DNA of 64,000 bases. Source: an uncultured Pirellulales bacterium. Its GTDB lineage: Bacteria > Planctomycetota > Planctomycetia > Pirellulales > Thermoguttaceae. A model generated the notes under the pieces. That model was not told the origin of the DNA and did not search any database. It saw nothing but the letters and a program-made list of their open reading frames with translations. Where the stretch lies: positions 87,871 through 151,870 of the forward strand of contig CALLPE010000007.1 in NCBI GenBank assembly GCA_938015445.1, in the 5' to 3' direction. Position numbers and translations under genes: made by a program. This document shows positions 8,452 to 20,482 of the stretch, piece after piece. How positions within the stretch are numbered: position 1 is the first letter of the stretch; every line of letters begins with the position of its first letter.

Positions 8452-9597
8452 TCACTTGGGACGACAGTAGGATAGTGCCAACAATGCGTATGCGGTCACC
8501 AGATTAGGATCGCCTTCTATCCAGCGGTCGGCCTCGTTTACCCAGGAGCCGTTTTCCTGCTGGCGGGAAGCCAGTTCTTCTACCAGCTCCTTGCGCCAAT
8601 CGTGCTGTACGCCCTGGGCGTCCTCGAACAAGTCTTTGCCCAGAGCGTCCATAGTCTTGGCGAAGGTGTGGTAGTAGTAATATAGGCCCATCTCGCCGAG
8701 GCCGGGATTGGTCTTCAGGTCGTAGTGCTGGCGGATCCACTGGGTAGCGGCTTTGACGCGCGGGTCGTCGGCCTTCAGCCCAGCGTAAATCATGCTCTTC
8801 AGCCCGGCGTAGGTCATCGAGGCATAGCTGCGCAATCCGCCATTGGGTAAAGTTCCGGCGAAACTCTCGCCTCCGGCGGCACAGGTATAGTAGAAGCCGC
8901 CGTCGGGATTTTTCGGCGCAAATGGGGCGGTATTATGCTCGCTTTCGTGGTTCTGGCAGCGCGAAACGAAGATCAGTGCCTTTTGAATCGCCTCGTCCTC
9001 CGGCCCCCGTCCGCAGGCCACCAGCGCATCAATGAGGAAAGACGTGTTCGACAAATCGGGCCGATTCTTCTTGCCGTAGCCGGCGCCGCCGTATTCCATA
9101 TCGGCTTTTTGCTTGCCCTGGGATTCAGTCCATTGGATGCCTTTGACGAACGCCTCGGCCCGTTGCAGGATCTTGTCGTAACGACCGTCCTTGTTGGCCT
9201 CCACAAGGCACATGATGGCGATGCAGGTCTCGTAGTTCTTATAGAAGGAATCGGGGGTATAGATGCCGCCGTCGGGCTGAATGTAGCTTTCCAACAGCTT
9301 GAGACTCTTAGCCACCACGGGGTCTTGCGGGGTAAGACCCGCGCGGAGCAGTGCCGTCGTCACCAACGCTGTCACTCCGATGCCGGCCTGCTTGCTGTAC
9401 GAGCCGTCTTCGGCCTGCCCTTGTTTGGTCAGATAGTTTATCGCCCTAGACACCGTGCGCTGGTACAGTTCCGGATCAGGCCCGATGCGCGGTTGTTCGG
9501 CGGCGATGGCCGGACCGCCAAAGGCAAGAACCAGCGATGCTAGAAAGCTCGCCAACACAAGACACGTCGCAAACATAACGGATGATATGTTTCTCAT
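8452..9597 (-). CDS. Secreted prenyltransferase/squalene-cyclase repeat protein
   Basis: 381 residues. A leader at about residues 1-33 (SLVLAFGGPAIAAEQ) indicates export. The mature part is an alpha/alpha toroid of repeats: QDG or PDGG turns occur in AEDGSYS, QPDGGIY, NPDGGFYY and QENGSWV, with helices such as AIGVTALVTTALLRAG and NYETCIAIMCLVEA between. The Asp residues of squalene-hopene cyclase catalysis (DxDD) are not seen, so this is a non-cyclase member, common in planctomycetes and of unknown role. ATG 9597 is preferred over ATG 9618 because GAGGGAG lies 8 nt upstream. The gene stands alone with a 445-bp gap to ugd. Confidence 0.85.
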   Translation of the reverse strand: MRNISSVMFATCLVLASFLASLVLAFGGPAIAAEQPRIGPDPELYQRTVSRAINYLTKQGQAEDGSYSKQAGIGVTALVTTALLRAGLTPQDPVVAKSLKLLESYIQPDGGIYTPDSFYKNYETCIAIMCLVEANKDGRYDKILQRAEAFVKGIQWTESQGKQKADMEYGGAGYGKKNRPDLSNTSFLIDALVACGRGPEDEAIQKALIFVSRCQNHESEHNTAPFAPKNPDGGFYYTCAAGGESFAGTLPNGGLRSYASMTYAGLKSMIYAGLKADDPRVKAATQWIRQHYDLKTNPGLGEMGLYYYYHTFAKTMDALGKDLFEDAQGVQHDWRKELVEELASRQQENGSWVNEADRWIEGDPNLVTAYALLALSYCRPK

Positions 9598-10042
9598 ACT
9601 GGTAACTCCCTCGGTCATGCTCTTTGTTGATCAGGTAAAAGCCGATGGTGTTCATCTTCAAACCAGACAGTACCCGACTACAAATAGGTCCTATCGCCCA
9701 ATTCTACGCCAGCGTTAGAGGCTGGGGCCGGCGTGGCGCTTACCGCGCCGGCCCCGCTACCGCTGTGGGGGTACTGTCGGCAAAAAGAACCGTCGTTCAT
9801 ATAGCAATTCCCATGCCACATAAACGGAAATCGTGGCATAAGATGTAACGTGGCGTATATTCAAATGTTACGTAGCTGACCATTGGGGCGATTCTGAAGG
9901 CTGCATGGCGGTTTTCCCGCCGCCGGTGTCGATTCTTTCGGCACCAGCGGTTCCGGGCACACGATTGCAGCGTCTTCCCGGCGCGGAGTGGCAGACTTTT
10001 GGTGGGACGGAAAGTTCCATCCCATGACGGCCTCCGACAGGC
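9598..10042. other. Intergenic region with a 7-bp stem-loop downstream of ugd
   Basis: 445 bp without a supported gene. ATGCCAC at 9813-9819 pairs with GTGGCAT at 9833-9839 across 13 nt. This lies about 200 nt past the ugd stop codon on the minus strand and could be a late terminator, but lacks a T-run. Nothing else is recognised. Confidence 0.4.
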
Positions 10043-11359
10043 TCACCCCGGCTTTGCTACCTCACGCCCCACGCTGTAATACACAAACCCCTCTTGCGCC
10101 ACCCGCTGGGGCTGATACAAGTTCCGCCCGTCGAAGATCACCGCACCGCGCATCAGCTTCCGCATTCGGGCGAAATCCGGATGCACAAATTGCTTCCATT
10201 CGGTCACGATTACCAGGGCGTCGGCGTCGTGCAGCGCCTCGTAGGGCTGCTGGCAGTAGCACAACCTCTGCCCGAATACGCTTCCCACATTGGCCATCGC
10301 CACCGGATCGTGTACCGCCACCGAGGCGCCCCACTGAAGCAGCCGCTCGATGATCGATAGCGACGGTGCCTGGCGAATGTCGTCGGTGCCGGGCTTGAAG
10401 GCCAAGCCCCATACCGCCACCTTCAACCCACCGAGAGTTCCACCGAAATGTTGGCGGATTTTGTCGGCCAGCAATTCTCGCTGGCGGAGATTTACTTCGT
10501 GGGTAGCCGTCAGGATGCGCGGCGGCACGCCGGCCTGGCGGGCCACTGCCGCTAGCGCCTGTACGTCTTTGGGGAAGCAGCTTCCGCCGTAACCCACGCC
10601 GGGAAACAGGAAGGCAAAGCCGATGCGGCTGTCGTGCCCGATGCCGCGGCGAACCTCGTTCACGTCCGCCCCCACCCGCTCGCAGATGTTGGCGATCTCG
10701 TTGATAAAGCTGATCTTCGTAGCCAACAGGGCGTTGGCGGCGTATTTGGTCATCTCGGCGCTTTCTGGCGACATGCACAGCAGCGGTTTGTCGGTGCGCA
10801 GATATGGCTGATACAGGTCCCACAACACTTCCATGGCCTTTTCGCTTCGCGTGCCGATGACCACGCGATCGGGCTTCATGAAGTCTTCGATGGCTGTGCC
10901 CTCTTTGAGGAACTCGGGATTGCTGACCACCTCCACCTTCCGACCCGTCAACTGCTCGAGCCTGCGTGTCACAGCGGCATTGGTGCCCACCGGCACCGTG
11001 CTCTTAAGCACCACAATAGCTTCCCTGTTCAAGGCAGGCGCCATCTGCTCGACGACGCTCCACACTGCCGACAGGTCCACCGAGCCTTCGTCGGCTGAAG
11101 GAGTGCCCACCGCCACGAAAACCAGCGCCGCCGGGGCCACAGCGGCCGGCAGATCGACGGTGAATTGAAGTCTGCCGGCGGCAACGTTGCGCAAGATCAG
11201 CTCGGCCAGCCCGGGTTCGTAGATGGGCACGTCGGCCTGCCGCAGACGCTCGATCTTCGCCCGGTCGCTGTCGACACACGTCACCTCGTTACCCGTCTCG
11301 GCCAGACAAGTCCCGGTGACAAGCCCCACATAACCGGTTCCCACTACTGCAATACGCAT
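10043..11359 (-). CDS. ugd: UDP-glucose 6-dehydrogenase
   Basis: Oxidises UDP-glucose to UDP-glucuronate with two NAD+, in the cytoplasm, supplying precursors for exopolysaccharide or glycan synthesis. 438 residues, the normal length. The N-terminal Rossmann motif is VVGTGYVGLVTG (5-16). EFLKEGTAI and the catalytic cysteine C261 in GGSCFPKD are present, as are the C-terminal UDP-binding WGLAFKPGTDD and FDGRN segments. ATG 11359 has GAGGAGGG 6 nt upstream. It lies 126 bp after carB on the same strand and may be cotranscribed with it. No part looks altered. Related UDP-ManNAc dehydrogenases share the fold, but the motif set fits Ugd best. Confidence 0.95.
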   Translation of the reverse strand: MRIAVVGTGYVGLVTGTCLAETGNEVTCVDSDRAKIERLRQADVPIYEPGLAELILRNVAAGRLQFTVDLPAAVAPAALVFVAVGTPSADEGSVDLSAVWSVVEQMAPALNREAIVVLKSTVPVGTNAAVTRRLEQLTGRKVEVVSNPEFLKEGTAIEDFMKPDRVVIGTRSEKAMEVLWDLYQPYLRTDKPLLCMSPESAEMTKYAANALLATKISFINEIANICERVGADVNEVRRGIGHDSRIGFAFLFPGVGYGGSCFPKDVQALAAVARQAGVPPRILTATHEVNLRQRELLADKIRQHFGGTLGGLKVAVWGLAFKPGTDDIRQAPSLSIIERLLQWGASVAVHDPVAMANVGSVFGQRLCYCQQPYEALHDADALVIVTEWKQFVHPDFARMRKLMRGAVIFDGRNLYQPQRVAQEGFVYYSVGREVAKPG

Positions 11360-11485
11360 AACATGCCCTCCTCGGCAAAGTTAGGTCACGACGCGAAAAA
11401 GGCAACTTGCCTGGCCCGCTGGACATGCTTCCACCAAGCCGCGCAATAAGCCTGCGATGGCTTGCCAGCGATCGCCATTGCGTCT

Positions 11486-14746
<3,261 letters not shown>

Positions 14747-15020
14747 CTAGACATCCTCCGATTTGCTTTTCCCGCAAGAGCGGCTGGCTTCAGCACGGCA
14801 GGCGCGTCGGGGAACAACTGCCCGACCCTCACATCCGGGCGTACAGTCGGCTTGGAGTATTGCCAATAAAATCGCTCTATGATAACACATCGTATGGGGC
14901 CGCAAAGACCCTCACACCGCGAAGTTCCTGGAAGATGTTTCCTACCGCTCGCCTGCTGGGGCCCATTCAACCGCTCACATGCCGCGTCTGATTCATTTTC
15001 ATTGTTATCGGAGACGGCCG

Positions 15021-18000
15021 ATGAACCCCTTGGTTGGTTGCTCTGTGCCGGTGTTTGCTCACAGACTGGTGATGTTTGCTTGCCGACGGACTGGGCCGCT
15101 GATGTTGCCGCTGGGGGCGATTGCCGCTGCGATGGGCTTGGCTGCGGCCGCCGCATTGGGCGCTGCGTCCGCCGACAGCCAGCCGGACGCTGTTCTGCCC
15201 GAAGGCATCCGCGCCGTGTGGGACCCGCAAAATGCCTATCGGCAGAGCACTTCCACCCGGCAGCGGGTGTGCATCAACGGTCTGTGGCGCTGGCAACCGG
15301 CCGGGCAGACGGCGGAGCAAGTGCCCGCGGCCGGTTGGGGTTACTTCAAGGTTCCCGGCTCTTGGCCGGGCATTTCCCATTACATGCAGAAGGACTGTCA
15401 GACGGTGTATGCTCATCCGAGCTGGCAGGCCGTGAAGCTGGCTGGCATCAGCGCTGCGTGGTATCAGCGCGAGGTTACCATCCCGGCCGACTGGAAAGAC
15501 CGGCAGATCGAGCTATCGGTCGAATACCTCAATTCGTATGCGCTTGTGTTCGTTGACGGCCAACGGGCCGGCGAGTTGCGCTTTCCCGGCGGCCGGCTGG
15601 ATTTGACCGCTGTGTGCCGACCGGGCGACAAACACCTGCTGAGCATGTACGTGGCCGCCATGCCGCTACAGGCCGTAATGCTTTCGTACACCGACAGTGC
15701 CGCCGCCCGGCAGGTCAAGGGCGCGGTGGCTCGTCGCGGATTGTGCGGCGATGTTTATTTGGAGGGCTTGCCTGCGGGCCCCCGCCTCGGCGACATCAGA
15801 GTAGAGACATCGGTGCGCCAGTGGCAGATCGCTTTCGACGTGGGGCTGGAGAACCTCAAGCAGACGGGGCGGTACGCGCTGTGGGCCGAGATACTCGATG
15901 GCGACAAAGTGGTGGCCCAGTTCCGCAGCTTGCCGTTTGGGGCCGAGCAGCTCGAAGGCGGTCGCATCCGCTTTGCCAATCGCTGGAAACCCGACCGATT
16001 GTGGGACATCCATACACCGCACAACATGTATCACGCGCGGCTGGCGCTAGTGGAGGCTTCGGCACCGGTCGGCGGTCGAGAGCTGGACGTGGGCTATCCG
16101 CTGCGGCTGGGTTTCCGCGAGTTCTGGATCGAGGGCCGCGATTTCTATCTGAACGGTTCGCGCATCTGGCTGTCGTGCGTGCCGCTGGACAACGCCCAGA
16201 TCAGCGCCGCGCTAGCCAGCTACCAGGGAGCGAAGGAAAGCCTGGTGCGACTGAAGAGTTTCGGGATCAACTTCGTGTACACCCACAACTACGGCTGCCA
16301 GCCCGGTGCGCACCTGAGTTTCGCCGAAGTGCTCCGTGCGGCCGACGACGTGGGCATGTTGGTATCTTTCTCGCAACCTCACTTCTCGCACTACGACTGG
16401 CGCATGCCGGACGCCGAAGCCAACAACGGCTACGCACGGCATGCCGAGTTCTATGTGCGCGTGGCGCAAAACCATCCGTCGGTGGTCTTCTACTCGATGA
16501 GCCACAACGCCACCGGATACGCCGAAGACATGAATCCGCACATGACCGACGGCATCCAGCACCACCGCGACCGCTGGAGCGAAAACAACGCTAAGCTGGC
16601 CTTACGGGCAGAAGCGATTGTACGCAAGCTCGACCCCAGCCGAATCGTGTACCATCACGCCTCTGGCAACCTAGGGGCGATGCACGTGACGAACTTCTAT
16701 CCCAATTTCGTGCCTATCCAGGAGATGTCCGACTGGTTCGAGCACTGGGCCACAAAGGGGATTAAGCCGCTCTTCACCTGCGAGTATGGCGCCCCGTTCA
16801 CCTGGGACTGGGCGATGTATCGGGGCTGGTTCCGCGGGCAGCGCGAGTTCGGCAGCGCGCGGGTGCCCTGGGAGTTGTGCTTCGCCGAATGGAACGCCCA
16901 GTTTCTCGGCCCGCAGGCCTATCGCATCAGCGAAGCCGAAAAAGCCAACCTCCGCTGGGAAGCCCGGCAGTTCCACGCCGGCAGAGTGTGGCATCGCTGG
17001 GATTATCCGTACGAAATCGGCTCGCCGCTCTTCGACGACCGCCACACCGTGCTGGCGATGTACTTGCACGACAACTGGCGGGCCCTGCGCACCTGGGGTG
17101 TATCGGCGGTCTCTCCCTGGGAACACGGGCATTATTGGCGGCTGCGGGATGGCGTGGACAAACGCCGCCAAGAGCTACCGACCGATTGGGACAACCTCCA
17201 GCGCCCGGGCTTCAGCCCCGATTACATCGAAGGCCGTTACGAACGCATGGACTTGGCCTTCGAGCTGAATGATTGGATTGCCATGCCGCCGGCCCGAGCT
17301 TTGCTGCGCAACAACCAACCCCTGTTGGCATACATCGCTGGCAAGCCGGAGCGCTTCACCAGCAAGGACCACAATTTCGTTCCGGGCCAGACCGTCGCAA
17401 AGCAGATCATCCTCATCAACAATTCGCGACAGACAGTCAGCTTCGAGTGCCGCTGGACGTGCAAGCTGCCGCAGCCTGTCAGCGGCACGGCCAGCGGTGA
17501 ACTGCCTACCGGTCAGCAGTACCGCGCACCGATCATAGTCCGCCTGCCCGACAGGCTTCCGCCCGGCCAATACCGGCTGGAACTGACAACGCAGTTCACC
17601 ACCGGCTCGGCCCAGACAGAAGTGCAGGAAGACGCTTTTGCGATCGACGTTCTGCCCCAGCCCACCCCGCTGCCCGGCAGCGCACCGGTGGCGCTGTGGG
17701 ACCCCAAGGGGCAAACGGCCGAGTTGCTCCAGCGCTGCGGGCTGGCGTTTCGGCGCGTGGAGGCGGGAGACGATTTGTCAGCCTACGAGTTGCTCATAAT
17801 CGGCAAGCAGGCACTCACTCTCGACGGCCCTGGCCCGAACCTTCAGCGCGTGCGCGATGGGCTGAAAGTCCTCGTCTTCGAGCACAGCGGCGAAGTGCTG
17901 GAAAAGCGGTTGGGTTTCCGCGTGGCCGAGTATGGGCTGCGGCAAGTGTTCCGCCGGCTGCCGGATCATCCGGCTTTGGCCGGACTGACAGAAAACCATC

Positions 18001-19034
18001 TGGCCAATTGGCGCGGCGCCGCCACGGTGCTCCCACCGAAACTAAGCTATCAACTCGACCCGGGCCGCGGGCCGGTGGTCCGCTGGTGCGACATCCCTGT
18101 GCCCCGACTGTGGCGCTGTGGCAATTATGGCAACGTGGCCTCGGCCTTAATCGAAAAGCCACCCTGCGGCGACTTCCTGCCGATAATCGACGGCGGCTTC
18201 AGCCTCCGCTACAGCCCGCTGTTGCAGTACCGCGAAGGCCGCGGCCTGGTGCTCTTCTGCCAGATGGATGTTACCGGTCGCACCGAACAAGATCCGGCAG
18301 CCGAACACTTGGCACGAAACATCCTACGCTACGTGCTTCAGTGGAAGCCAGCGCCGCAACGCAATGCCTGGTACGTCGGCCAAGCAGCCGGCAAAGCGCA
18401 CCTGGAAATGATCGGCGTAAAGGCGCAAGACTTCAAAGGGCAGAAACTCTTTGTCCACGATGTACTGATCGCCGGGCCGGACTCTGTAGAACTGTTGCTC
18501 GAGCATCGCGCCGCACTGGCCCAATGGCTGCGCGAGGGTGGACAAATGCTCGTTGTCGGCGTGGGCGACCAGCGCATCAGCGCCCTGCTGCCTGCGAAAG
18601 TATCCTTTCACCCGGCCGAACACATCGCGGCGTACTTCGATCCGCCCGCAGCGGCCAGTTCGCTGGCAGGCGTTTCGCCGGCCGATGTCCACAACCGCGA
18701 TCCCCGGCAGTTGCCGCTTGTGGCATCCGGAGCCACACTGCTGGGAAACGGTGTGCTGGCCACGGCCGACGAGGCGGGCGTGGTCTTCTGCCAGCTTGTG
18801 CCGTGGCAGTTCCAGTACGGCAACGAGCAGTACAGCCTGAAGCGGACGTACCGCCGGGTGTCGTTCCTGTTTTCGCGGCTGCTGGCCAACCTGGGCGTCG
18901 CCGGACCGACGCCGCTGTTGGAGCGGTTCAGCCAACCGATCGACCCGGCCAAGCCCGAACGCCGCTGGGTAGAAGGCCTGTATCTCGACCACCCGGAAGA
19001 GTGGGATGACCCCTACCGCTTCTTCCGTTGGTAG
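15021..19034 (+). CDS. Very large exported GH2-like glycosidase homologue
   Basis: 1337 residues. A hydrophobic leader spans about 25-52. Next are a jelly-roll sugar-binding domain (VCINGLWRWQPAGQ, WGYFKVPGSWPG), an Ig-like domain, and a GH2-type TIM barrel that opens with REFWIEGRDFYLNGSRIW. The nucleophile region LFTCEYGAPF keeps a glutamate (about E588). The acid/base site, normally Asn-Glu, reads SMSHNATGY with Asn496-Ala497, so the usual proton donor is missing. After about residue 790 come Ig-like and flavodoxin-like modules (VALWDPKGQTAELLQRCG; LLIIGKQAL; GGQMLVVGVGDQR). ATG 15021 has GGAG 7 nt upstream. It is probably periplasmic. Substrate unknown; it may be a glycosidase with altered mechanism or a binding protein. 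Confidence 0.78.
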   Translation: MNPLVGCSVPVFAHRLVMFACRRTGPLMLPLGAIAAAMGLAAAAALGAASADSQPDAVLPEGIRAVWDPQNAYRQSTSTRQRVCINGLWRWQPAGQTAEQVPAAGWGYFKVPGSWPGISHYMQKDCQTVYAHPSWQAVKLAGISAAWYQREVTIPADWKDRQIELSVEYLNSYALVFVDGQRAGELRFPGGRLDLTAVCRPGDKHLLSMYVAAMPLQAVMLSYTDSAAARQVKGAVARRGLCGDVYLEGLPAGPRLGDIRVETSVRQWQIAFDVGLENLKQTGRYALWAEILDGDKVVAQFRSLPFGAEQLEGGRIRFANRWKPDRLWDIHTPHNMYHARLALVEASAPVGGRELDVGYPLRLGFREFWIEGRDFYLNGSRIWLSCVPLDNAQISAALASYQGAKESLVRLKSFGINFVYTHNYGCQPGAHLSFAEVLRAADDVGMLVSFSQPHFSHYDWRMPDAEANNGYARHAEFYVRVAQNHPSVVFYSMSHNATGYAEDMNPHMTDGIQHHRDRWSENNAKLALRAEAIVRKLDPSRIVYHHASGNLGAMHVTNFYPNFVPIQEMSDWFEHWATKGIKPLFTCEYGAPFTWDWAMYRGWFRGQREFGSARVPWELCFAEWNAQFLGPQAYRISEAEKANLRWEARQFHAGRVWHRWDYPYEIGSPLFDDRHTVLAMYLHDNWRALRTWGVSAVSPWEHGHYWRLRDGVDKRRQELPTDWDNLQRPGFSPDYIEGRYERMDLAFELNDWIAMPPARALLRNNQPLLAYIAGKPERFTSKDHNFVPGQTVAKQIILINNSRQTVSFECRWTCKLPQPVSGTASGELPTGQQYRAPIIVRLPDRLPPGQYRLELTTQFTTGSAQTEVQEDAFAIDVLPQPTPLPGSAPVALWDPKGQTAELLQRCGLAFRRVEAGDDLSAYELLIIGKQALTLDGPGPNLQRVRDGLKVLVFEHSGEVLEKRLGFRVAEYGLRQVFRRLPDHPALAGLTENHLANWRGAATVLPPKLSYQLDPGRGPVVRWCDIPVPRLWRCGNYGNVASALIEKPPCGDFLPIIDGGFSLRYSPLLQYREGRGLVLFCQMDVTGRTEQDPAAEHLARNILRYVLQWKPAPQRNAWYVGQAAGKAHLEMIGVKAQDFKGQKLFVHDVLIAGPDSVELLLEHRAALAQWLREGGQMLVVGVGDQRISALLPAKVSFHPAEHIAAYFDPPAAASSLAGVSPADVHNRDPRQLPLVASGATLLGNGVLATADEAGVVFCQLVPWQFQYGNEQYSLKRTYRRVSFLFSRLLANLGVAGPTPLLERFSQPIDPAKPERRWVEGLYLDHPEEWDDPYRFFRW

Positions 19035-19247
19035 GCCGCCGGGTGCTTTCCGGCAGAGACGACGCGGTGGGCGGGGGCGCGGGCGCTTGTTGGCCACTCA
19101 GGCACGACGCTATCGCACAGCCACGCCGGTTCCGCGCGCAAAAAGCAGGACCGGCATGTTAGAATAATAGTTGAACCGGCGGCGTACCCACGGCCCCAGC
19201 TTGTCTACAAACGGCGGCCGGTCGGCGAGGCGGTTGCAGTCTTCTAC

Positions 19248-19290
19248 GGTCTCGGCCACTCGAGACTCTATGGTCTCGGCCACTCGAAAC
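19248..19290 (+). repeat. Tandem 24-bp duplication upstream of the Gln/Lys-rich protein gene
   Basis: GGTCTCGGCCACTCGA occurs at 19248-19263 and again at 19272-19287, a 24-bp step. The second copy runs straight into the AAGGAAAGGAG ribosome site of the gene starting at 19308, so the duplication lies in its leader or promoter. Confidence 0.7.
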
Positions 19291-19307
19291 AAGGAAAGGA
19301 GAACAAA

Positions 19308-20303
19308 GTGAACAACCACATCCACTGCTTTTCGCGTTGGTCTTTGGCCTGCGCGCTAATGGTCGTAGCGGCTTGTGTGGGGAGGGTTTTCGCCCGACAG
19401 CAGGAACCGCTGGGACTGCGAGACCGGCCGATTGGTTCGGCTAGCTTTGTCGCCGATCAAGCGCCGGCCGAAAAGGAACAGCCCAGCAGCGAAGACGCCC
19501 ACAGCCAGCAGCCCGACAAACAGCCCCACAAGCAGTTCGACAAACAGACCGACAAACAGACCGACAAAGAAACGCAACCCGAAAAGCAGCAATCCGCCGA
19601 CAAGCAACCGCCCGACAAAGAATCGGCCGATCAACAAAAGCCGGACGACGACAAGGCGCTTCAAGAAGAAATCAAGCGTCTGGTGGAGCAACTTTCGGCC
19701 GAGCGGTTCTCCGAGCGTCAGGAGGCCAGCCGCCGGTTGGCCGAAATCGGCAGGCCGGCCATTCCCGCACTGACCGAGCGGGCGCTGGGCGATTCGCTGG
19801 AAGGGATCATCCGCTCGATCAATATCTTGCGCGGGCTGTATAGCTCGAATGACGAGACTGTACGCCAGGAGGCGAAACAGGCGCTGGAGAAGATCGCCAA
19901 GAGCGACAATCCATCGGCTGCTTCCCGCGCCAACGAAGCGCTTAAAGCAGCCGCCAAACCAGTCGTCCAGCCCAAGCCGCAACCCAAGCCGGTTCCGCAA
20001 CCGCCCCAGGAACCTGCCACACCGAAAGGCGATGCGCAACGGGTGCAAACCGCACGATTGGCCTTGCAACATTGGGCCGAGTTGTTGCCGCGATTGACCG
20101 GCAACGATGATCTGAAAGGCGCATCGAAAGAGTCGCTCGACCAGTTGCGCCAGGCCGTCGATGCGCTGCGGCGCGAGCTGGCCGAACTGGAAAAGCGGTT
20201 AGAAGCAGCCGGCCAGCCGGTGCAGCCGGAAGCTGCCGAAAAATCGGCCGAGCAGAAATCGCTTCCCGCAGAACCGCCCATCGAAAAACCACAGCAGCAA
20301 TAG
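19308..20303 (+). CDS. Exported low-complexity protein with HEAT-like core
   Basis: 331 residues. A leader at 1-30 (ALMVVAACVGRVFARQ) suggests secretion. Residues about 60-115 are extremely rich in Gln, Lys, Asp and Pro with a repeating DKQ(T/P) unit (FDKQTDKQTDKE). A helical segment follows (EIKRLVEQLSAERFSERQEASRRLAEIG, ALTERALGD, TVRQEAKQALEKIAKS), which has the look of HEAT/armadillo repeats as in planctomycete proteins that begin LVEQLGAD-FxxRE. A Pro-Lys-Gln linker and a coiled-coil-like tail (ESLDQLRQAVDALRRELAELEKRLEA) close the protein. The start is GTG 19308, with AAGGAG 6 nt upstream. Function unknown; a structural or envelope-spanning role is a guess. Confidence 0.72.
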   Translation: MNNHIHCFSRWSLACALMVVAACVGRVFARQQEPLGLRDRPIGSASFVADQAPAEKEQPSSEDAHSQQPDKQPHKQFDKQTDKQTDKETQPEKQQSADKQPPDKESADQQKPDDDKALQEEIKRLVEQLSAERFSERQEASRRLAEIGRPAIPALTERALGDSLEGIIRSINILRGLYSSNDETVRQEAKQALEKIAKSDNPSAASRANEALKAAAKPVVQPKPQPKPVPQPPQEPATPKGDAQRVQTARLALQHWAELLPRLTGNDDLKGASKESLDQLRQAVDALRRELAELEKRLEAAGQPVQPEAAEKSAEQKSLPAEPPIEKPQQQ

Positions 20304-20384
20304 TCCTGCTGCCGGCGTCCCACGCGCCAGCCCGGTGCGACAGAAGCACCTGTTTTGCGCTGTGCTCCGCCGCTTTCCCAGTTA

Positions 20385-20412
20385 TTGCCGCTCCTGGCCG
20401 ATGCTGTAGAAT
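20385..20412 (+). promoter_or_regulatory. Candidate sigma-70 promoter
   Basis: TTGCCG at 20385-20390, a 16-bp spacer and TAGAAT at 20407-20412. It stands 71 bp before the ATG at 20483 and is the best -35/-10 pair in that gap. Confidence 0.4.
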
Positions 20413-20482
20413 GTGCAAGCACGGTCGGCATTGCGGCCGGCCGCCGCTTTGCTGTGGGCACGGTCGTGCGCGGAGGGGAATT

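Noticed and set aside
19110..19325. Small minus-strand ORF with VAETIESRVAET repeat
   Set aside because: It only reflects the 24-bp DNA duplication and overlaps the ribosome site and start of the gene at 19308; no ribosome site of its own.
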